A stretch of DNA of 64,000 bases from Flaccisagitta enflata (Eukaryota; Chaetognatha; Sagittoidea; Aphragmophora). Position numbers and translations under genes: made by a program. Below are positions 23,430 to 36,245 of the stretch, piece by piece (position 1 is the first letter of the stretch; every line of letters starts with the position of its first letter). Location: NCBI GenBank assembly GCA_965153355.1, contig OZ231128.1, positions 45,818,001 to 45,882,000 of the forward strand, in the 5' to 3' direction. Under the pieces are notes generated by a model that did not search any database, was not told the DNA's origin, and worked only from the letters and a program-made list of their open reading frames with translations.

Positions 23430-25187
23430 TCTCCAACACTATTAACTGGACACCGGTGACAATTGGTTCCAACATAAGCCCAGCGATGTACTGATTAGGA
23501 AGGATGTCGAAGTCATCTATGACCAGATCATAACAACAACAACAAGACTTATTGGAGCAAACAGACCAGACCTCTCACATTTCTGGCAAGTCAAACTAGA
23601 AAAAAAAATCCTCATAACAAGCTGCTTGACTGCCATTTTTTTGGAAGAAAGTCACTATCCGACTTTCATTGGCTACCCCAGGAGGCAATCTTTTTACAAT
23701 TTCTCTGCACTGTAATTTGTGTTTGTTTTCAGAATTTTGCAAGGGAGCATCACAGGGCTGTCACACATAGTTACGCTCCCTAGCAACCGCCAAACGAGCG
23801 ATATTCTTACAGAAGAACATTCTGTGGGAAAATTGTAGCAATTTTAATTTTAAGCAACGTTTGCTCAAAAAATATGTCAAAATAATTTAGTTAGAAATTT
23901 CATGTATTAACAGTAAATTGTGTTTTCACGGCAACCAGCTTTCATGGGGAATAAAGCACCCATTTATCAATCTATATTCCTTGTATCTTTTTCCTGGCCT
24001 GATTCATATCAAAAGGCTTGCCCCCGTTATCTCAAACGGAATGCACTGTACTTTTGAAAAATGTATTCTTAGTCAAACAAATGAAATGGACGCTATTCAA
24101 AATAGCTTTTACAGCAAGTTTGAAATCAAATTGTGCGCGCCTCATCAATGAATAGTAATATTACGTGACGTTCGAGAACATAAAAAGTGACAACATAGAG
24201 TTTTAGCTTCATTTTGCACACGATGGTTTTTGATGGATGCACTGGGAAACCATCATACAAAACAGAAAGGAAAACATGACAAAGAATGATAAATTGCTGG
24301 AAAAAATGTAGTAAGTGGCAAGCCAAGAGTGATGGACAATTGAAGTACACGGCTTAGAAAAGATTATATGCAGTCATGTTTCTCTGAGAAGCAGCAGCGC
24401 ATCTCCGTAGCATTTGATTTGGGAATCTTATGGTTATTCAGCGAACAATCTTGACATTGTGGAGAAATACATTTTTGGCTTGTATCTCTACAAATTTAAA
24501 ATTACTGCGTGAGATTCAGTTTCTTCCTTTCCAAGATTAAGCTACGGTACAAAAGCACAGCAAGAAAGCGGCCTTATTTAACAAAGATGATTGACATTTT
24601 CTTGGATTCACATCATCCTTTAAGTAGGTATAACGGCTATTCGCTTGCGCATAGGAAATTGCTCTAGACGCGAGCGAAAGCGGAAGGAGACCGATTGATT
24701 GCTTCCGCTTTAGGTTCAATAGAAATGTTTATATTGACTGTATAATTAAAACCGAATATTATTCTGAAAAGGAATTTAGAGAGCTATCGACTGGTGTCAA
24801 TTATAACCACGTGCGACAAAAATAGGACAGTTTTTTCCCCATTCTTTCCCTTCTATCGAAGATTACGCAAAAATGCGACTATGAGTATTTTTGCACGCAG
24901 GATGGTTCCATTCGTTTTCGTTTTTTCTTTCCAATGAGCTATTTACCAAACTACAGTTCCTCCTCTCTCAGCCTCTCTGGAGGTTCAAAGATGACGCTAT
25001 AAGCTCGATTTTTCGCCGTTTTCTTTGCCCGTGCTTATGTTTACCACAAATATTGATTCATCACATGCGCGAAAAAGAATCGATTGCGTTCGCATGTTAA
25101 CATTACCGAATGTAGAATTGAGTGATATTGATGCATAAATATACATGAATATACAAATATACGATTACATGTATATATATATATAAA
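23425..25187. other. Unannotated 1.8-kb unique-looking stretch
   Basis: The longest stretch without an obvious repeat. Open frames reach only 60-77 codons, show no recognised motif and lack supported splice sites. Could hold introns or regulatory sequence of the remnant gene at 25.3 kb; the sequence alone does not show it. Confidence 0.55.
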
Positions 25188-25188
25188 T

Positions 25189-25279
<91 letters not shown>
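25188..25279. repeat. (GA)n microsatellite
   Basis: About 45 GA units with one AAAG interruption, ending 9 bp before the ATG of the remnant gene. Confidence 0.95.
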
Positions 25280-25280
<1 letters not shown>

Positions 25281-25287
25281 CAAGTAT

Positions 25288-25897
25288 ATGATCACGGCGT
25301 TTGGTGTTATGCTCCCGGCGCACGCAATCTACACAAAAAGCAATTTTGCAGATCATTTGGTAGGAGGAAAGTACGCCTCGTTGCAAAAGGAGGGCGTGAA
25401 AGGTGTGCCAAAGCACAACAAGCTGTGCAAGCGCATCTTCGGCCTGTGGGATTACGTGAAGCGCGGTAGCCCATATAAAAGTGAGATTGCAATTGAGGCA
25501 GTGATGTGTTTCAGCTTCAACAATGTGAGCGAGTATCTTTCAAGCCTCCAGACGGAGGAAAAGCGAGAGATGATTCGGGAGTCCCGTGCAAAAACCCCCC
25601 AAAGTCCGCGCAAAATTCAAAGAACGGCAGGAAATTCTCCGCAAAAAGGCCGAAGATCAGATGGCGCAAAAGAAGGCGGAGAAACAGCGAAAGGAACAGC
25701 AGATGGTGGAGGAAAAAGAGACGCTGATGAACAAAGCATTGGGGGGCGTTTGGTCAACTGAGGAGCAGGTCAACGAGAGACTCGAGAAAGTCAAAGAAGG
25801 TGGAAGAGAAGGGGTGAAAGGAAAGATGACGAACGCTTTGAAGCTGATCCAAAACTGTGGAACCTTAGTGAACGGTCGCGCATTTACGGTTCGATGA
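25288..25897 (+). pseudogene. Frameshifted gene remnant, coiled-coil C-terminal domain
   Basis: Frame 1 from ATG 25288 reads as protein up to about residue 100 (GKYASLQKEGVKG, LWDYVKRGSPYKSEIAIEA, FNNVSEYLSSLQTEEKREMI). The homology-like sequence then continues in the next frame from about 25590 (KVRAKFKERQEILRKKAEDQ, LGGVWSTEEQVNERLEKVK) to a stop at 25895-25897. The shift falls at an A5C6 homopolymer (25589-25600), so one base is missing there, either a real mutation or an assembly error. The order 'D(Y)..R..P, F.NN....L..L..EE, R..A......F..R, Lys/Glu-rich coiled coil, G.W.t.eeV...L' is what I recall from uncharacterised cnidarian/lancelet proteins often linked to repeats. Function is unknown. 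A (GA)n array abuts the start and a (CAA)n tract follows the end, so true ends are unclear. Confidence 0.5.
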
Positions 25898-25937
25898 ACT
25901 TACTGTGAGGCTCAAACGCATCATTGGCGAACATCAG

Positions 25938-25941
25938 CGGC

Positions 25942-25981
<40 letters not shown>

Positions 25982-26013
25982 GTAGTTGTCAAAGTATCAA
26001 CAACAACAACAAT

Positions 26014-26047
<34 letters not shown>
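25938..26047. repeat. Interrupted (CAA)n tract
   Basis: Two CAA blocks separated by GTAGTTGTCAAAGTATCAA. A poly-Q extension of the preceding remnant is possible only through a further frame change. Confidence 0.9.
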
Positions 26048-26180
26048 GGTGATAAAAGTGTTCTTACTTTTACAATCAGTCAGAACAAAATAAGCGCGCT
26101 TCCACATCTCGCTCCAATGTTTTTAATTGGAAATTTATCTTTATACATTAATTTTCTATTTGTCTCCCCCTGTTTTTTGT

Positions 26181-26229
26181 TGTTTTTTTTTTTTTTTTGT
26201 GTGTGTGTGTATGTGTGTGTGTGTGTGTC

Positions 26230-26266
<37 letters not shown>

Positions 26267-26268
26267 AT
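26181..26268. repeat. Poly-T, (GT)n, (CTGT)n, (CT)n compound microsatellite
   Basis: T run, then GT with one AT, then CTGTCTGT and CT dinucleotides. Confidence 0.9.
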
Positions 26269-26696
26269 TTTCATTCTTTTATAACCTCCCCCCACCCTTT
26301 ACATTCCATGTCGGTGCAGGCTCCGGATCGTCGAGCTAAATTTGAATTTCGTCGATTGTCAGATGCGGCCAACGTTTCCTTTCTACCATCTCCTTCAGAA
26401 AAAAAAATCGGCCTTTTGACAAACAACTGCAAATGCAAACATTTCTAGTTCACATTTATTTATCCCTTCTTTGCGTTCTTTGCGTTCATTTTATTATAAT
26501 TGGATTATTGTCTATTCACAATGAGTTTACCCACCGAAAATGAATGAAATCATGTGAAAAAAAAAGAATAAAATAATAAGTTTTGTATCGACTTTTGGAA
26601 AGTAGGGTATTACCATTTTAAGTTCGTGCACTTGACTTTATCCCGCTTTTACCATCCATCCATCTGTTGGCCCAATGTACAACAACTTTCCCTTTT
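26269..26696. other. Unannotated AT-rich stretch
   Basis: No repeat family or coding motif recognised. Confidence 0.55.
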
Positions 26697-26959
26697 TTTG
26701 CGGACATGCAACTCTATTAGAGGCTCTGTCTGTCCGTCCGTTGCATTGGTCTATCCGTCGGTCCGTCCATTGGTCCATCACGCTCGAGTTAAAAACGCAA
26801 AAAACGCATAAATATGATACTGTAGTTGTTGCTTAGTGTGTGGGTGTGTGAGAGCGTGGCAGGAGTGGTTGGGGGTGGGGTCTGGGTGAGGCTCCTTCCC
26901 AAATGTTTAAGTGACCTCAATTATGGCCCCTGCCCACTCCCAAGCGACTGGGGTAGCCT
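26697..26959 (-). mobile_element. Family A element, inverted, with inner insertion
   Basis: Tail at 26697: TTTTTTTGCGGACATGCAAC, the inverted stem-loop plus A run; then GTCCGTCCG repeats. The head, with ATAATTATGGCCCCTGCCCA, ends near 26958 without the usual CCTTGTT. GTGTGTGGGTGTGTGAGAG sequence lies in the middle. Confidence 0.65.
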
Positions 26960-27460
26960 TTTTGGTAAAAAGTGAGGCTCTTGAACTGAAAAATGTGAGA
27001 TTTTATCAATATTAGTACTGCAATAATGGATTTGTGAACAGGCCCTTCAAAGATGCACTTGACATCCTGCTGCAGCAAACATGATGTCGACATGTGCATG
27101 TTTTACCTATTTTTGGTTAAGAGTGAGGCTATTGAAGAAAAATATGTGTGAGTTTATCGACTATTACTGCTGCAATCATTGATTCCTGGTTAGGACCTTC
27201 AATGATGCACTTGACGACCTGCTGCAGCAAACATGACGTCCTCATGTGATTTTTACCTAGTCTTTGTATAGAGTGAAGCTACTGGAGTGAATTACACAAG
27301 ATTTCATCGATAATCACTTCTGCAATTATGGATTTGAGAATAGGCCCTCCAGGGACGCACTTGACGACCTGCTGCAGCATACCTGATGTCGAAAAGTGAG
27401 AGTGTAACCTTGTTTTACTGTGCAGGGACGCTACTGGTGTAAGAAATGGGAGATTTTATT
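26960..27460. repeat. ~150-bp tandem repeat, over three copies
   Basis: GTGAGGCTCTTGAACTG-like starts at about 26968, 27122, 27271 and 27425. Each unit carries TTTTATC, CTGCAAT.ATGGATTTG.GA and GCACTTGAC...CCTGCTGCAGCA. Units are about 75-85% alike by eye. Confidence 0.85.
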
Positions 27461-27848
27461 GATTCCTTGCCCCTAACCGCATCAAACAAGTGGAAACCAT
27501 CTCTTTGGAATTTCCTCTTGATTTTCATATTCAAGGGACTCGTTCCAGCGCCTAACCTCTCATGTTAAGTTAGTACAATCGGCTTATTGTTTTTTTATTA
27601 AGTACGTGCAATGTCTGTGTTAGGTTCCTGGCAATTTTCAAGCATTTCTGACCATTTTTGTGAGTATTTCAAGGGATTAACTACTTAAAAAACAGTAGCC
27701 AAAAATCTCGCTAATTTTTCCCTTTAAAAATTCATAGAATTAACAGGGTCAATTTATTTTTTTTGGGCCAAAAATGTGTAAAAACTCCCAAAACCTTGAA
27801 GAACAGAAGTGTATATGTGTGTTTATGAGCTTGTGTGTCTTTGTGTGT
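27461..27848. other. Unannotated stretch
   Basis: No feature recognised. Confidence 0.5.
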
Positions 27849-28324
<476 letters not shown>

Positions 28325-28859
28325 GCGCGCGTTTAAACGCCCGACCTTTTCCCACCACAAATATGAACCAAACGCAAAAGACTCTTCGTGTAAACGTCAA
28401 GTGGCCAGTTTTCGTTCTATCGATTATTGGTGTCAGTTTCTTTGTTTTTGTTTGCGAATATCGTTATCAGAGTCTGTTTATTTCCCCCTTACTCCATCGC
28501 TCGAAGCTTCATTACCGCAGTTGTAACACGCGATAGATATGCAGAATGTCTCGTGAGACGTGACGCATGAATAGAGAGTTTTCCATGAATGTGATGTTCA
28601 CGATTAATTTCTTAACAATGTTTTTTTTTTTGGGGGGGGGTGGCCGAAAAAAATCCTGTCAAAATATGTCTGTTTTCGTTATAAACGTCATACATCAAAA
28701 GTCAAATAAATCGCGACTGTACGTTCTTTCCCATATCTGTTCTCCCTTTGTCCCACTGTTCTATTTTTACCCTCCGCCAATGCTTCATTTATCGAAACCA
28801 TTACTACCTAACTATTACATACGTCTAGGGAGTTCTGCGAAAAACTGAGAACTGATTAG
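28325..28859. other. Unannotated stretch
   Basis: Contains a T/G run at 28620-28640. No gene or element recognised. Confidence 0.5.
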
Positions 28860-29111
28860 CCATCGTGTTCATCCTCATCATCATTTGTTTTTGTTCGATC
28901 TCTTCTTGATATTTTATTAGGTCTTTTCTCATTTCTTTTTTGCCCTTTTTTGACCACGCTGAATAGATTAAAGGGGCCAATAATATTTTGAGTATTACCT
29001 GGAAGTTTGTTGCAGCAAATATACTAATAAAAAGATTTAGGAGCAATGATTCGACATTCATTTTAGGCAAAACTTCATAGTTGGCGGGACCGTTACATCG
29101 GGATTCCACTG
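28860..29111. mobile_element. pogo-like right end fragment
   Basis: Right end GGACCGTTACATCGGGATTCCACTG followed by TA: inverted this is CAGTGGAATCCCGATGTAAC, matching the 36246-37013 termini. I see no left TIR within 500 bp. The minus frame that begins in this TIR (about 100 codons with a hydrophobic then Lys-rich stretch) has no transposase motif. The left boundary is a guess. Confidence 0.45.
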
Positions 29112-29564
29112 TACTTTGTCGACTCATCCTCCCTCGGAGACTTGAATGTCCCCCGCCTTTCCCCCATTTCTTTCGCTAGATTGCCTTTTTTGGCTCTTCC
29201 TGTTTTCCTTTTCTCTCTAATGTCTCTCTGCACATCTTTATGACACTCCTTTTTTGGCTGAAACTATGTGCTCGTGGTTGGTCTGTCTGTCCAGGGATTG
29301 TAGCATACGTTATCAGATTACGTCAAATCTAATTTCAACAAAATGTAACGGAAAACCAAACTTTGGAAGATTTTTCTTGTCATTTGCAATCATACCACTC
29401 CAGCCCAATGTATCTTTCTATTTCTCTCTATGTCTCTCTCTGTCTCTGACTCTCTCTCTCTCTCTCTCTCGCTGCCTCTATGTCTGTCTGTCTGTCTTAT
29501 TAGGATCTCAATTCCTGCCCTATCTCTTCTCTGCGAGGTCACGCACTCTTCGGAATGAGAATCG
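29112..29564. other. Unannotated stretch with short CT tract
   Basis: Pyrimidine-rich, with (CT)n at about 29425-29471 and CTGT repeats after it. Confidence 0.55.
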
Positions 29565-29676
29565 CCGACGGAAGCGATGACGGAGGCGATGACGGAGGCG
29601 ATGACGGAATGACAAGCAATGACAGATGTGATCACAGAAGATGACAGAAGCGACGACAGAAGATGACAGATGCGAC
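29565..29676. repeat. 12-bp minisatellite GACGGAGGCGAT
   Basis: GATGACGGAGGC repeats that degrade rightward to GATGACAGAAGCGAC. Confidence 0.85.
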
Positions 29677-30215
29677 AATGGTTGAGCCCAGATACGGCCA
29701 ATGGGACTGATATTGGCTCAAATGAGCCCTCGGAGAGACTCTCATCGAACATTTGGGCCTGTGCTTTTAGCCCCTAAAATAGCCTCTCTGCCGACAGAAT
29801 TTCTAGCTCGTTTAAACCCATCATAAGTCAGCAGGGCATATTTCTTTGTATCATTGCCAATATAATTCTCTTTCCATCGTTCTAAAACTGTGTCTCTTAT
29901 TTCTTTGCATATTTATAAAAGTACAGGGAAATATGTGTCTAAGAAGGCCCAGTTTGGTTTGTTGATATCTGTCTCACGCTTGCGTACGTCCAATCCCATC
30001 TTTGTACCATATTTTACCACCTTAAGGCCTTTGTACCATCCAATACATACTTTGTCCATATGATGATGACTGTGGAACCCCGGACTAGGAACTCGTGCCG
30101 TCTGTCTCTGGCTGGTTGGGCCATCCTTGGGAGTCGTGTGGTGGATATCACTCCCGCCCGGATCCTAGAGGCCCACCTCTCATCAACACCACTAACCCAA
30201 ATATCATCTTCTAAA
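29677..30215. other. Unannotated stretch
   Basis: A GC-richer part at about 30065-30200 is open on both strands but shows no recognised protein motif. Confidence 0.5.
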
Positions 30216-30279
30216 AGTCTGTCTGTCGGGTTGTCTGTCTCTGTCTCTGTGTCTCTGTCTCTGTCTCTGTCTGTCTCTG

Positions 30280-30361
<82 letters not shown>
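30216..30361. repeat. (CTGTCT)n grading into (CT)n
   Basis: CTGTCT hexamers to about 30300, then pure CT to 30361. Confidence 0.95.
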
Positions 30362-30363
<2 letters not shown>

Positions 30364-30510
30364 TTTTCCACCTTTCCTCCCTTTTCTTCACTTTAACACG
30401 AGTCATACACGGTGGCTCGTGTCGACCTTTTTACCCTCATTTATTTTCCCCGTTCTAAAAATCGCTGTTCAGGAAATCCGTCTTAAACATTTTTCTTCTA
30501 GATTTTTAGT

Positions 30511-30622
30511 TGCGGACACGCAACTGTTTCGGTCCGTCCATCTGTCAACCCATCCGTGATGATCAAGTTGAAAAGTGTGAAATTGCGCATCCATGATGCT
30601 CCAGTTATGACTGTCTGTGTGT
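30511..30622 (-). mobile_element. Family A tail fragment, inverted
   Basis: TTTTTAGTTGCGGACACGCAAC is the inverted stem-loop/A tail with TTGCG-CGCAA stem, followed by GGTCCGTCCATC. The head is missing. Confidence 0.65.
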
Positions 30623-30940
30623 GCATAACGCCGATTGCTTCACCTGATTTCGCTGAATTAGTCTTGTGCGACCCTCGTACACTAATGATTTTATTTCGAA
30701 TGAGCCCATGCGCAACTTTCTAGGGTCCGTTGGAGTTTACATCAAAAACAAATGAAAGAACTCCCCATAAGAATCCCCTTTAGAATATTTTTACCTTTTC
30801 TTTGTTAATTTCAAATTGTCTCGAAAATAGGTTCCCATCAAGCTGGAACGCTGCGATATTTTGACTCCGCGTGATTTAAAAAGAATGGAGATCCACAATT
30901 TCAAATACAACGGGCAAATACAATGGGCAAATACAATGGG

Positions 30941-30979
30941 CTCTCTCTGTCTCTCTGTCTCTCTGTCTCTCTGTCTCTG

Positions 30980-31063
<84 letters not shown>
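30941..31063. repeat. (CTCTGT)n/(CT)n microsatellite
   Basis: CTCTCTGT and CTGT units to about 31000, then pure CT. Confidence 0.95.
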
Positions 31064-31065
<2 letters not shown>

Positions 31066-31195
31066 TTCTTTTCTTCCTTTCAGCATTTTTTCTCCCGATT
31101 TTAAACGGGTCGGATTTTCAATAAATATTTCTCCTTTATCCAATCCATTTCATTTCATTTTCAACCTTCCCCTTTACATCCTTCTGACCTTACTC

Positions 31196-31320
31196 TTTTT
31201 CTTTTTTTTTTTTTCTTTTTTTTTTTTTTTTTGTGAATTTCTTTAGCAATTCACATTAGCACCACCCCATGACTCTACTTTTTTTTCTTCCTTTTTTTAT
31301 CCTTTCGGGGGGGGGGGGTG
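31196..31320. repeat. T-rich and G-run low-complexity
   Basis: T runs at about 31201-31232, further T-rich sequence, and a ten-base G run ending at about 31318. Confidence 0.85.
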
Positions 31321-31326
31321 TCGCTC

Positions 31327-31690
31327 TGCTGTCTTTCCCTTACACTACGTAGGTTTACACTGGGTTTTTACTCTCTGCCGTCTTTCCCCTATATTGGGTT
31401 TTGTCTTTCTGCTGTCTTTCCCCTACACTGGGTTTTGACTCTCTGCCGTCTTTCCCCTACATTGGGTTTTATATTTCTGCCGTCTTTCCCCTACACTGGG
31501 TTTTGTTTCTCTGCCGTCTTTCCCCTACACTGGGTTTTGACTCTCTGCCGTCTTTCCCCAATACTGAGTGATGTTTTTCTGCTGTCTTTCCTCAATACTG
31601 GGTCTTGACTTTGTGCTGTCTTTCCCTTACAATAGGTTTTGTCTTTAACTTGTCTTTCCTTTATATTGGGTTTTGTTTCTATATTATGTA
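31327..31690. repeat. ~34-bp minisatellite, about ten copies
   Basis: Units of CTGCCGTCTTTCCCCTACAC plus TGGGTTTTGACTCT, degrading at both edges. The open frame through it (FSAVFPLHWVLTLCR-like) reflects the unit and changes phase with the unit length, so it is not a gene. Confidence 0.9.
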
Positions 31691-32306
31691 ATCTTTTTTG
31701 ATTTCTTTTCATATCTTAACATTTCATTGAAATAATTTAACATAACTAAACATGGTGTATTAAACACCTGCAATTCACATCTTTTGGCGACAGCCACTGG
31801 TTTTTTTTGTTTTTGTTGCCTTTTTTTTCACCCTTTTTCATTCCTGAGCAAATTAGTGCCCTTGATGTTCTTGGTAAAGTCTTCCTCTCCCTTACTTCCG
31901 TTTCTTCCGTGAGTTGTGCTCGACAATTTCTCTACCTCTTCTTGTAGTACCTTTTTTGTGGACATGTCACATGAGGAATGTTACGATACAAATTCATTCA
32001 TCGTATTTCTCTCATCATCCCCCCATAATTAGCGCCCCCCCCTTTCATAAGCACCCGGGTTGTTAATTAGAGTTATAAACTCGATACAATATCAACTTCC
32101 AACACTGCCGAGTGCCGAGTATCTCTCTCTTTCCGTCTCTCTTGTTTCAGTCCCACTTTCCAGCCAACAAAAGCTTTCCACTCAAGCCGTATTTCCACCA
32201 TGCGTTTGTCATTGATGCATCCATATCATCTGCTTGGATTTCTGTTTAAATGGCTTTATTTGCCTGTCTCACCATGTCTGATTGTCTGTCCTGCTGCATG
32301 TCTTTT

Positions 32307-32307
<1 letters not shown>
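31691..32307. other. Unannotated AT-rich stretch
   Basis: No repeat family or gene recognised. Confidence 0.55.

Positions 32308-32378
<71 letters not shown>
32308..32378. repeat. (CTTT)n then (CT)n
   Basis: About ten CTTT units passing directly into CT dinucleotides. Confidence 0.95.
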
Positions 32379-32380
<2 letters not shown>

Positions 32381-32504
32381 TAACTGGCAGCGTTGGTCGT
32401 CCAACCTCACCGGCCTCATTATCAACTTCCTTCTTTTTCCGTGGGTTTTCAACTACAACCAGGCCAGACAGAGAGAGAGTACACTCTCCACCAGAGACTA
32501 CACA

Positions 32505-32510
<6 letters not shown>

Positions 32511-32576
<66 letters not shown>
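32511..32576. repeat. (GA)n microsatellite
   Basis: Pure GA, facing the (CT)n tract at 32350 in inverted orientation. Confidence 0.95.
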
Positions 32577-33093
<517 letters not shown>

Positions 33094-33414
33094 CATTGTC
33101 TAAAGCTTCGTCTACCAGCATACTTTGATTCCCAATTCCTCCCTCTTTTCGAGTTGCGGCCTTTTCTATTCAAAATACGTCGGATTCGGATATTCTTTCT
33201 TGTATGTCCCGTTATTCATGAAAGAACGTAGCTTCATATCAAACAAACACATACCTGGCAAACATTGAATGGCAAAAGCAAAGATCACGGAAATGGAATA
33301 GCAGAAGAAAGCGAAGAAGAAAAACAGAAGAAGAAGAACAAAACAGACGAGGATTTTTTAGTGGAGATGAGCAAGCAAGCCAAGGTAACATCATACGTAG
33401 TCCGCGTGACTTTT

Positions 33415-33540
33415 GAAGAGGCGTAACGGGTATTCCACCGAACAGAACGGACTGCCGGACCAACAGGCCGACGGACTGACGGACTGACGGACTGACAGGC
33501 CGACGGACTGACGGACCGACAGGCCGACGGACAGTGATTT
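33415..33540 (+). repeat. Family A-like GACGGACTGACG tract
   Basis: CCGACGGACTGACGGACTGA-type repeats like the tetranucleotide tract of family A, with a preceding GTAACGGGTATTCC. Neither the head nor the stem-loop tail is seen. Confidence 0.5.
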
Positions 33541-33669
33541 TATGACGCATCTAAACAGTCATACAAGTACCGCATAGGTCAACAGTATACTGTTTGGAGT
33601 GATAAAATGATGAGGTGAAGTACGATCAAAGAAGCGGCAGTGTCTTGAGTACACAGGGTTGAACTTCTC

Positions 33670-33707
33670 TTTTGAGCTTCATTCCGAATTTGGAATGAAG
33701 CTCAAAA
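33670..33707. repeat. Perfect 16-bp inverted repeat, 6-base loop
   Basis: TTTTGAGCTTCATTCC pairs exactly with GGAATGAAGCTCAAAA around the loop GAATTT. Confidence 0.9.
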
Positions 33708-34282
33708 TAAACAATGGACAAACAGATCGTGTACCGACGCGACGGCTAGATGTACTGACTGAGCAACCCACAGAACCCCATGGACAGTGAAAGAAAATGG
33801 AGAGAAATACAGTCAAAGACATAAGGCCAAGCGGAAACGGGAAGAATATTGGAAATATACTGGGACAAGCAGTTTCAGAGATCTCTAGAAATGAAGGAAT
33901 AAGTGTTGCAACACTGTTGCTAGACAAAAGGCAAGCAACAGATCGATACAGTCGCAGACTGAAGTGAAAGAGCAGCCACTGCGCACGCTTACGACAGTCC
34001 TGTAAAGGAAGGCCGTCGTACTCTTACTAGAGAGTAACAGTGGTTACTGACTTGTTGAGATAGACACAGGAGGAAAGACTGTTGCTCTACGTCAGTTACG
34101 GTTTGAGGAGGTCAAAGTTGAAATTGAGTCCACTTAAAACGTTCAATGTGCCAAACTAGAACTCACTCACACGCGTTAATATCCGTTTTCGCCGTAGGAG
34201 AGGTTCATTCAATCGAGTATTCAGTTGCATCTACGCATCCTGTTTGGTTGGAGTGTCAGTCTGTAGGTTTATTTGTCAGGCA

Positions 34283-34287
<5 letters not shown>
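33708..34287. other. Unannotated stretch
   Basis: Nothing recognised; no long open frame. Confidence 0.5.

Positions 34288-34358
<71 letters not shown>
34288..34358. repeat. (CT)n microsatellite
   Basis: About 35 CT units. Confidence 0.95.
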
Positions 34359-34361
<3 letters not shown>

Positions 34362-34488
34362 AATCCTGTACGTCCTTGTGTGCATGTGAATGTATAGGTT
34401 ACACCCCCGCCCCGTTCTAATAGATTTGCCACTTTCATAATTCCCTCTATGATATGTGCAAATCCAAAGTCTCAACAATTTGTTTTGT

Positions 34489-34555
34489 GCGTCCTCGCAT
34501 CTCTATAAGAGGGTCCTTCGGTCCCTTTGTCCCTCCATCCATCCGTCCATTAGGC
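34489..34555 (-). mobile_element. Family A tail fragment with TGCG-CGCA stem, inverted
   Basis: Inverted it reads a GGACGGATGGATGG tract, CTCTTATAGAGATGCGAGGA and CGCACAAAAC. The stem TGCG...CGCA replaces GTCGCG...CGCGAC. Confidence 0.5.
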
Positions 34556-34699
34556 CTCTTTAAAAATCGCATTTCTTCAGTTGTTTTTGGCCACGATGAG
34601 ATCGTGCAATGAATTAATCAAACAATTGATACACATTATTTCAGTAGATCAAGCGATCTGTTTGTTCATGCATCTGTCTATGTATCACCCCCAATCAGC

Positions 34700-34841
34700 G
34701 CTTAATTCACGCCACACAGAGACACAATCAGGACGCATCGTTGCCCGGTCGGGCTTGTTTGTTTTCTCTTTGGGAAAAATTCCACTAACGTCTGATTAGA
34801 TTTGCGAGTCGCTTGAAATCCGCTAGAGCGGGATTAAACTG
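34700..34841. mobile_element. pogo-like right end fragment
   Basis: AATCCGCTAGAGCGGGATTAAACTG, inverted CAGTTTAATCCCGCTCTAGC, matches the termini of the 2211-2365 MITE. The expected TA after it is TC, and no left end was found. The left boundary is arbitrary. Confidence 0.4.
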
Positions 34842-34850
34842 TCTATTGGT

Positions 34851-34973
34851 ACGTATGTATGTATGTATGTATGTATGTATGTATGTATGTATGTATGTAT
34901 GTATGTATGTATGTATGTATGTATGTATGTATGTATGTATGTATATATGTATGTATCTGTGTATGTATGTATG
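34851..34973. repeat. (GTAT)n tetranucleotide array
   Basis: About thirty GTAT units with TATATAT and CTGT interruptions near the right end. Confidence 0.96.
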
Positions 34974-35136
34974 AATGACTAGTTACTACGCACATCACTC
35001 CCAGTTTTCCATTTAGCAAAACTAGCTTCGGAAACATCCACTCTGACTCTAACCCAAACAGATAAGGGAAAATGGTACCTGTTAAACTGTGTATCTTATT
35101 GCAACTTCAAAAATTGAAAATGTGGCAGTAAAGCTC

Positions 35137-35312
35137 TTTTTAGTCGCGGACTAGCGACTCTATAAGAGGCTTTGTCCGTCCGTCCGTCCGTCCGTCGGTT
35201 GGTCGGTCGGTCGGTCGGTCCGTGGTGATCGAGTTGGAAAGTGTGAAAACACGCATTTCCGCCCTTGCCCACCCGTCCGCGACTGGTATTGGCCGTGTAT
35301 CCGGCCTTGTTT
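35137..35312 (-). mobile_element. Family A element, inverted, full copy
   Basis: Inverted: AACAAGGCCGGATACACGGC head, GGACGGGTGGGCAAGGGCGG, a (GGAC/CGAC)n tract, CTCTTATAGAGTCGCTAGTC and CGCGACTAAAAAG. One arm of the stem is shortened. Confidence 0.8.
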
Positions 35313-35506
35313 TTAACAAAACGTTTGCAAGAGATACAGAAATATCGACTAATTACTTTACGGAGTAATGACCTCATCAAAATAGCATATTCCTTGTAGA
35401 CATGTACAAGCGGGCCTTGACAAGGCTGGGTCTGAATTTAACGGCGAAAAAAGTCTTATAAGTCCCTGTGCCAGGGCTTCTCGTCCATGTGCAATATGGG
35501 CGCGGG

Positions 35507-35663
<157 letters not shown>

Positions 35664-35871
35664 CAAAGCCAAGAAAAGAAGAAAAAAGCTTGGAACGATG
35701 TTCGAATGAGGCATTCCGATGCAAACTGCCATCCGGCCGATTTGGCGTAGTAGGAAGGCCTTTGAATACGGCACAAAAACTTACAACCAAAGTTCTTTTG
35801 TTCGCTCTCACTGGAGGCCGCCAAAGCGGACGGACCCCCGTCCAATGAGAACGGAAGAATGAATGAGAGAA

Positions 35872-35875
<4 letters not shown>

Positions 35876-35963
<88 letters not shown>

Positions 35964-36053
35964 GGACAGTCAGACAGACAGACAAGGGGTAGACAGACAG
36001 ACAGACAGTCAGATGTAAAGACACAGAAACCGACAGAAGACAGAAGACAGAAG
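35876..36053. repeat. (GA)n grading into (GACA)n
   Basis: Pure GA to about 35961, then CAGACAGACAGACA-type repeats and GACAGAAG units. Confidence 0.93.
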
Positions 36054-36245
36054 AAACAAGTGAATTGTTAGACAGACAAGCAGATTCGCAGAGCTCAGTC
36101 GAGACATTTCCAGATTGATAAGGGAGGCAATAAAGAGTTAGAACGGGTCAAAGGGCGTGGACACCTCGTAAAATGACGATGAAGAAACTAGCAAGTGAAT
36201 TAGCAATTGACACGATCAACAAACAAACAAATCAACTAACCAATA

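Noticed and set aside
28825-29127. 100-codon minus-strand frame
   Set aside because: It begins within a pogo-type TIR and lacks transposase residues; most likely transposon debris.
30060-30210. GC-richer stretch open on both strands
   Set aside because: Short, no motif, and it runs into a CT array.
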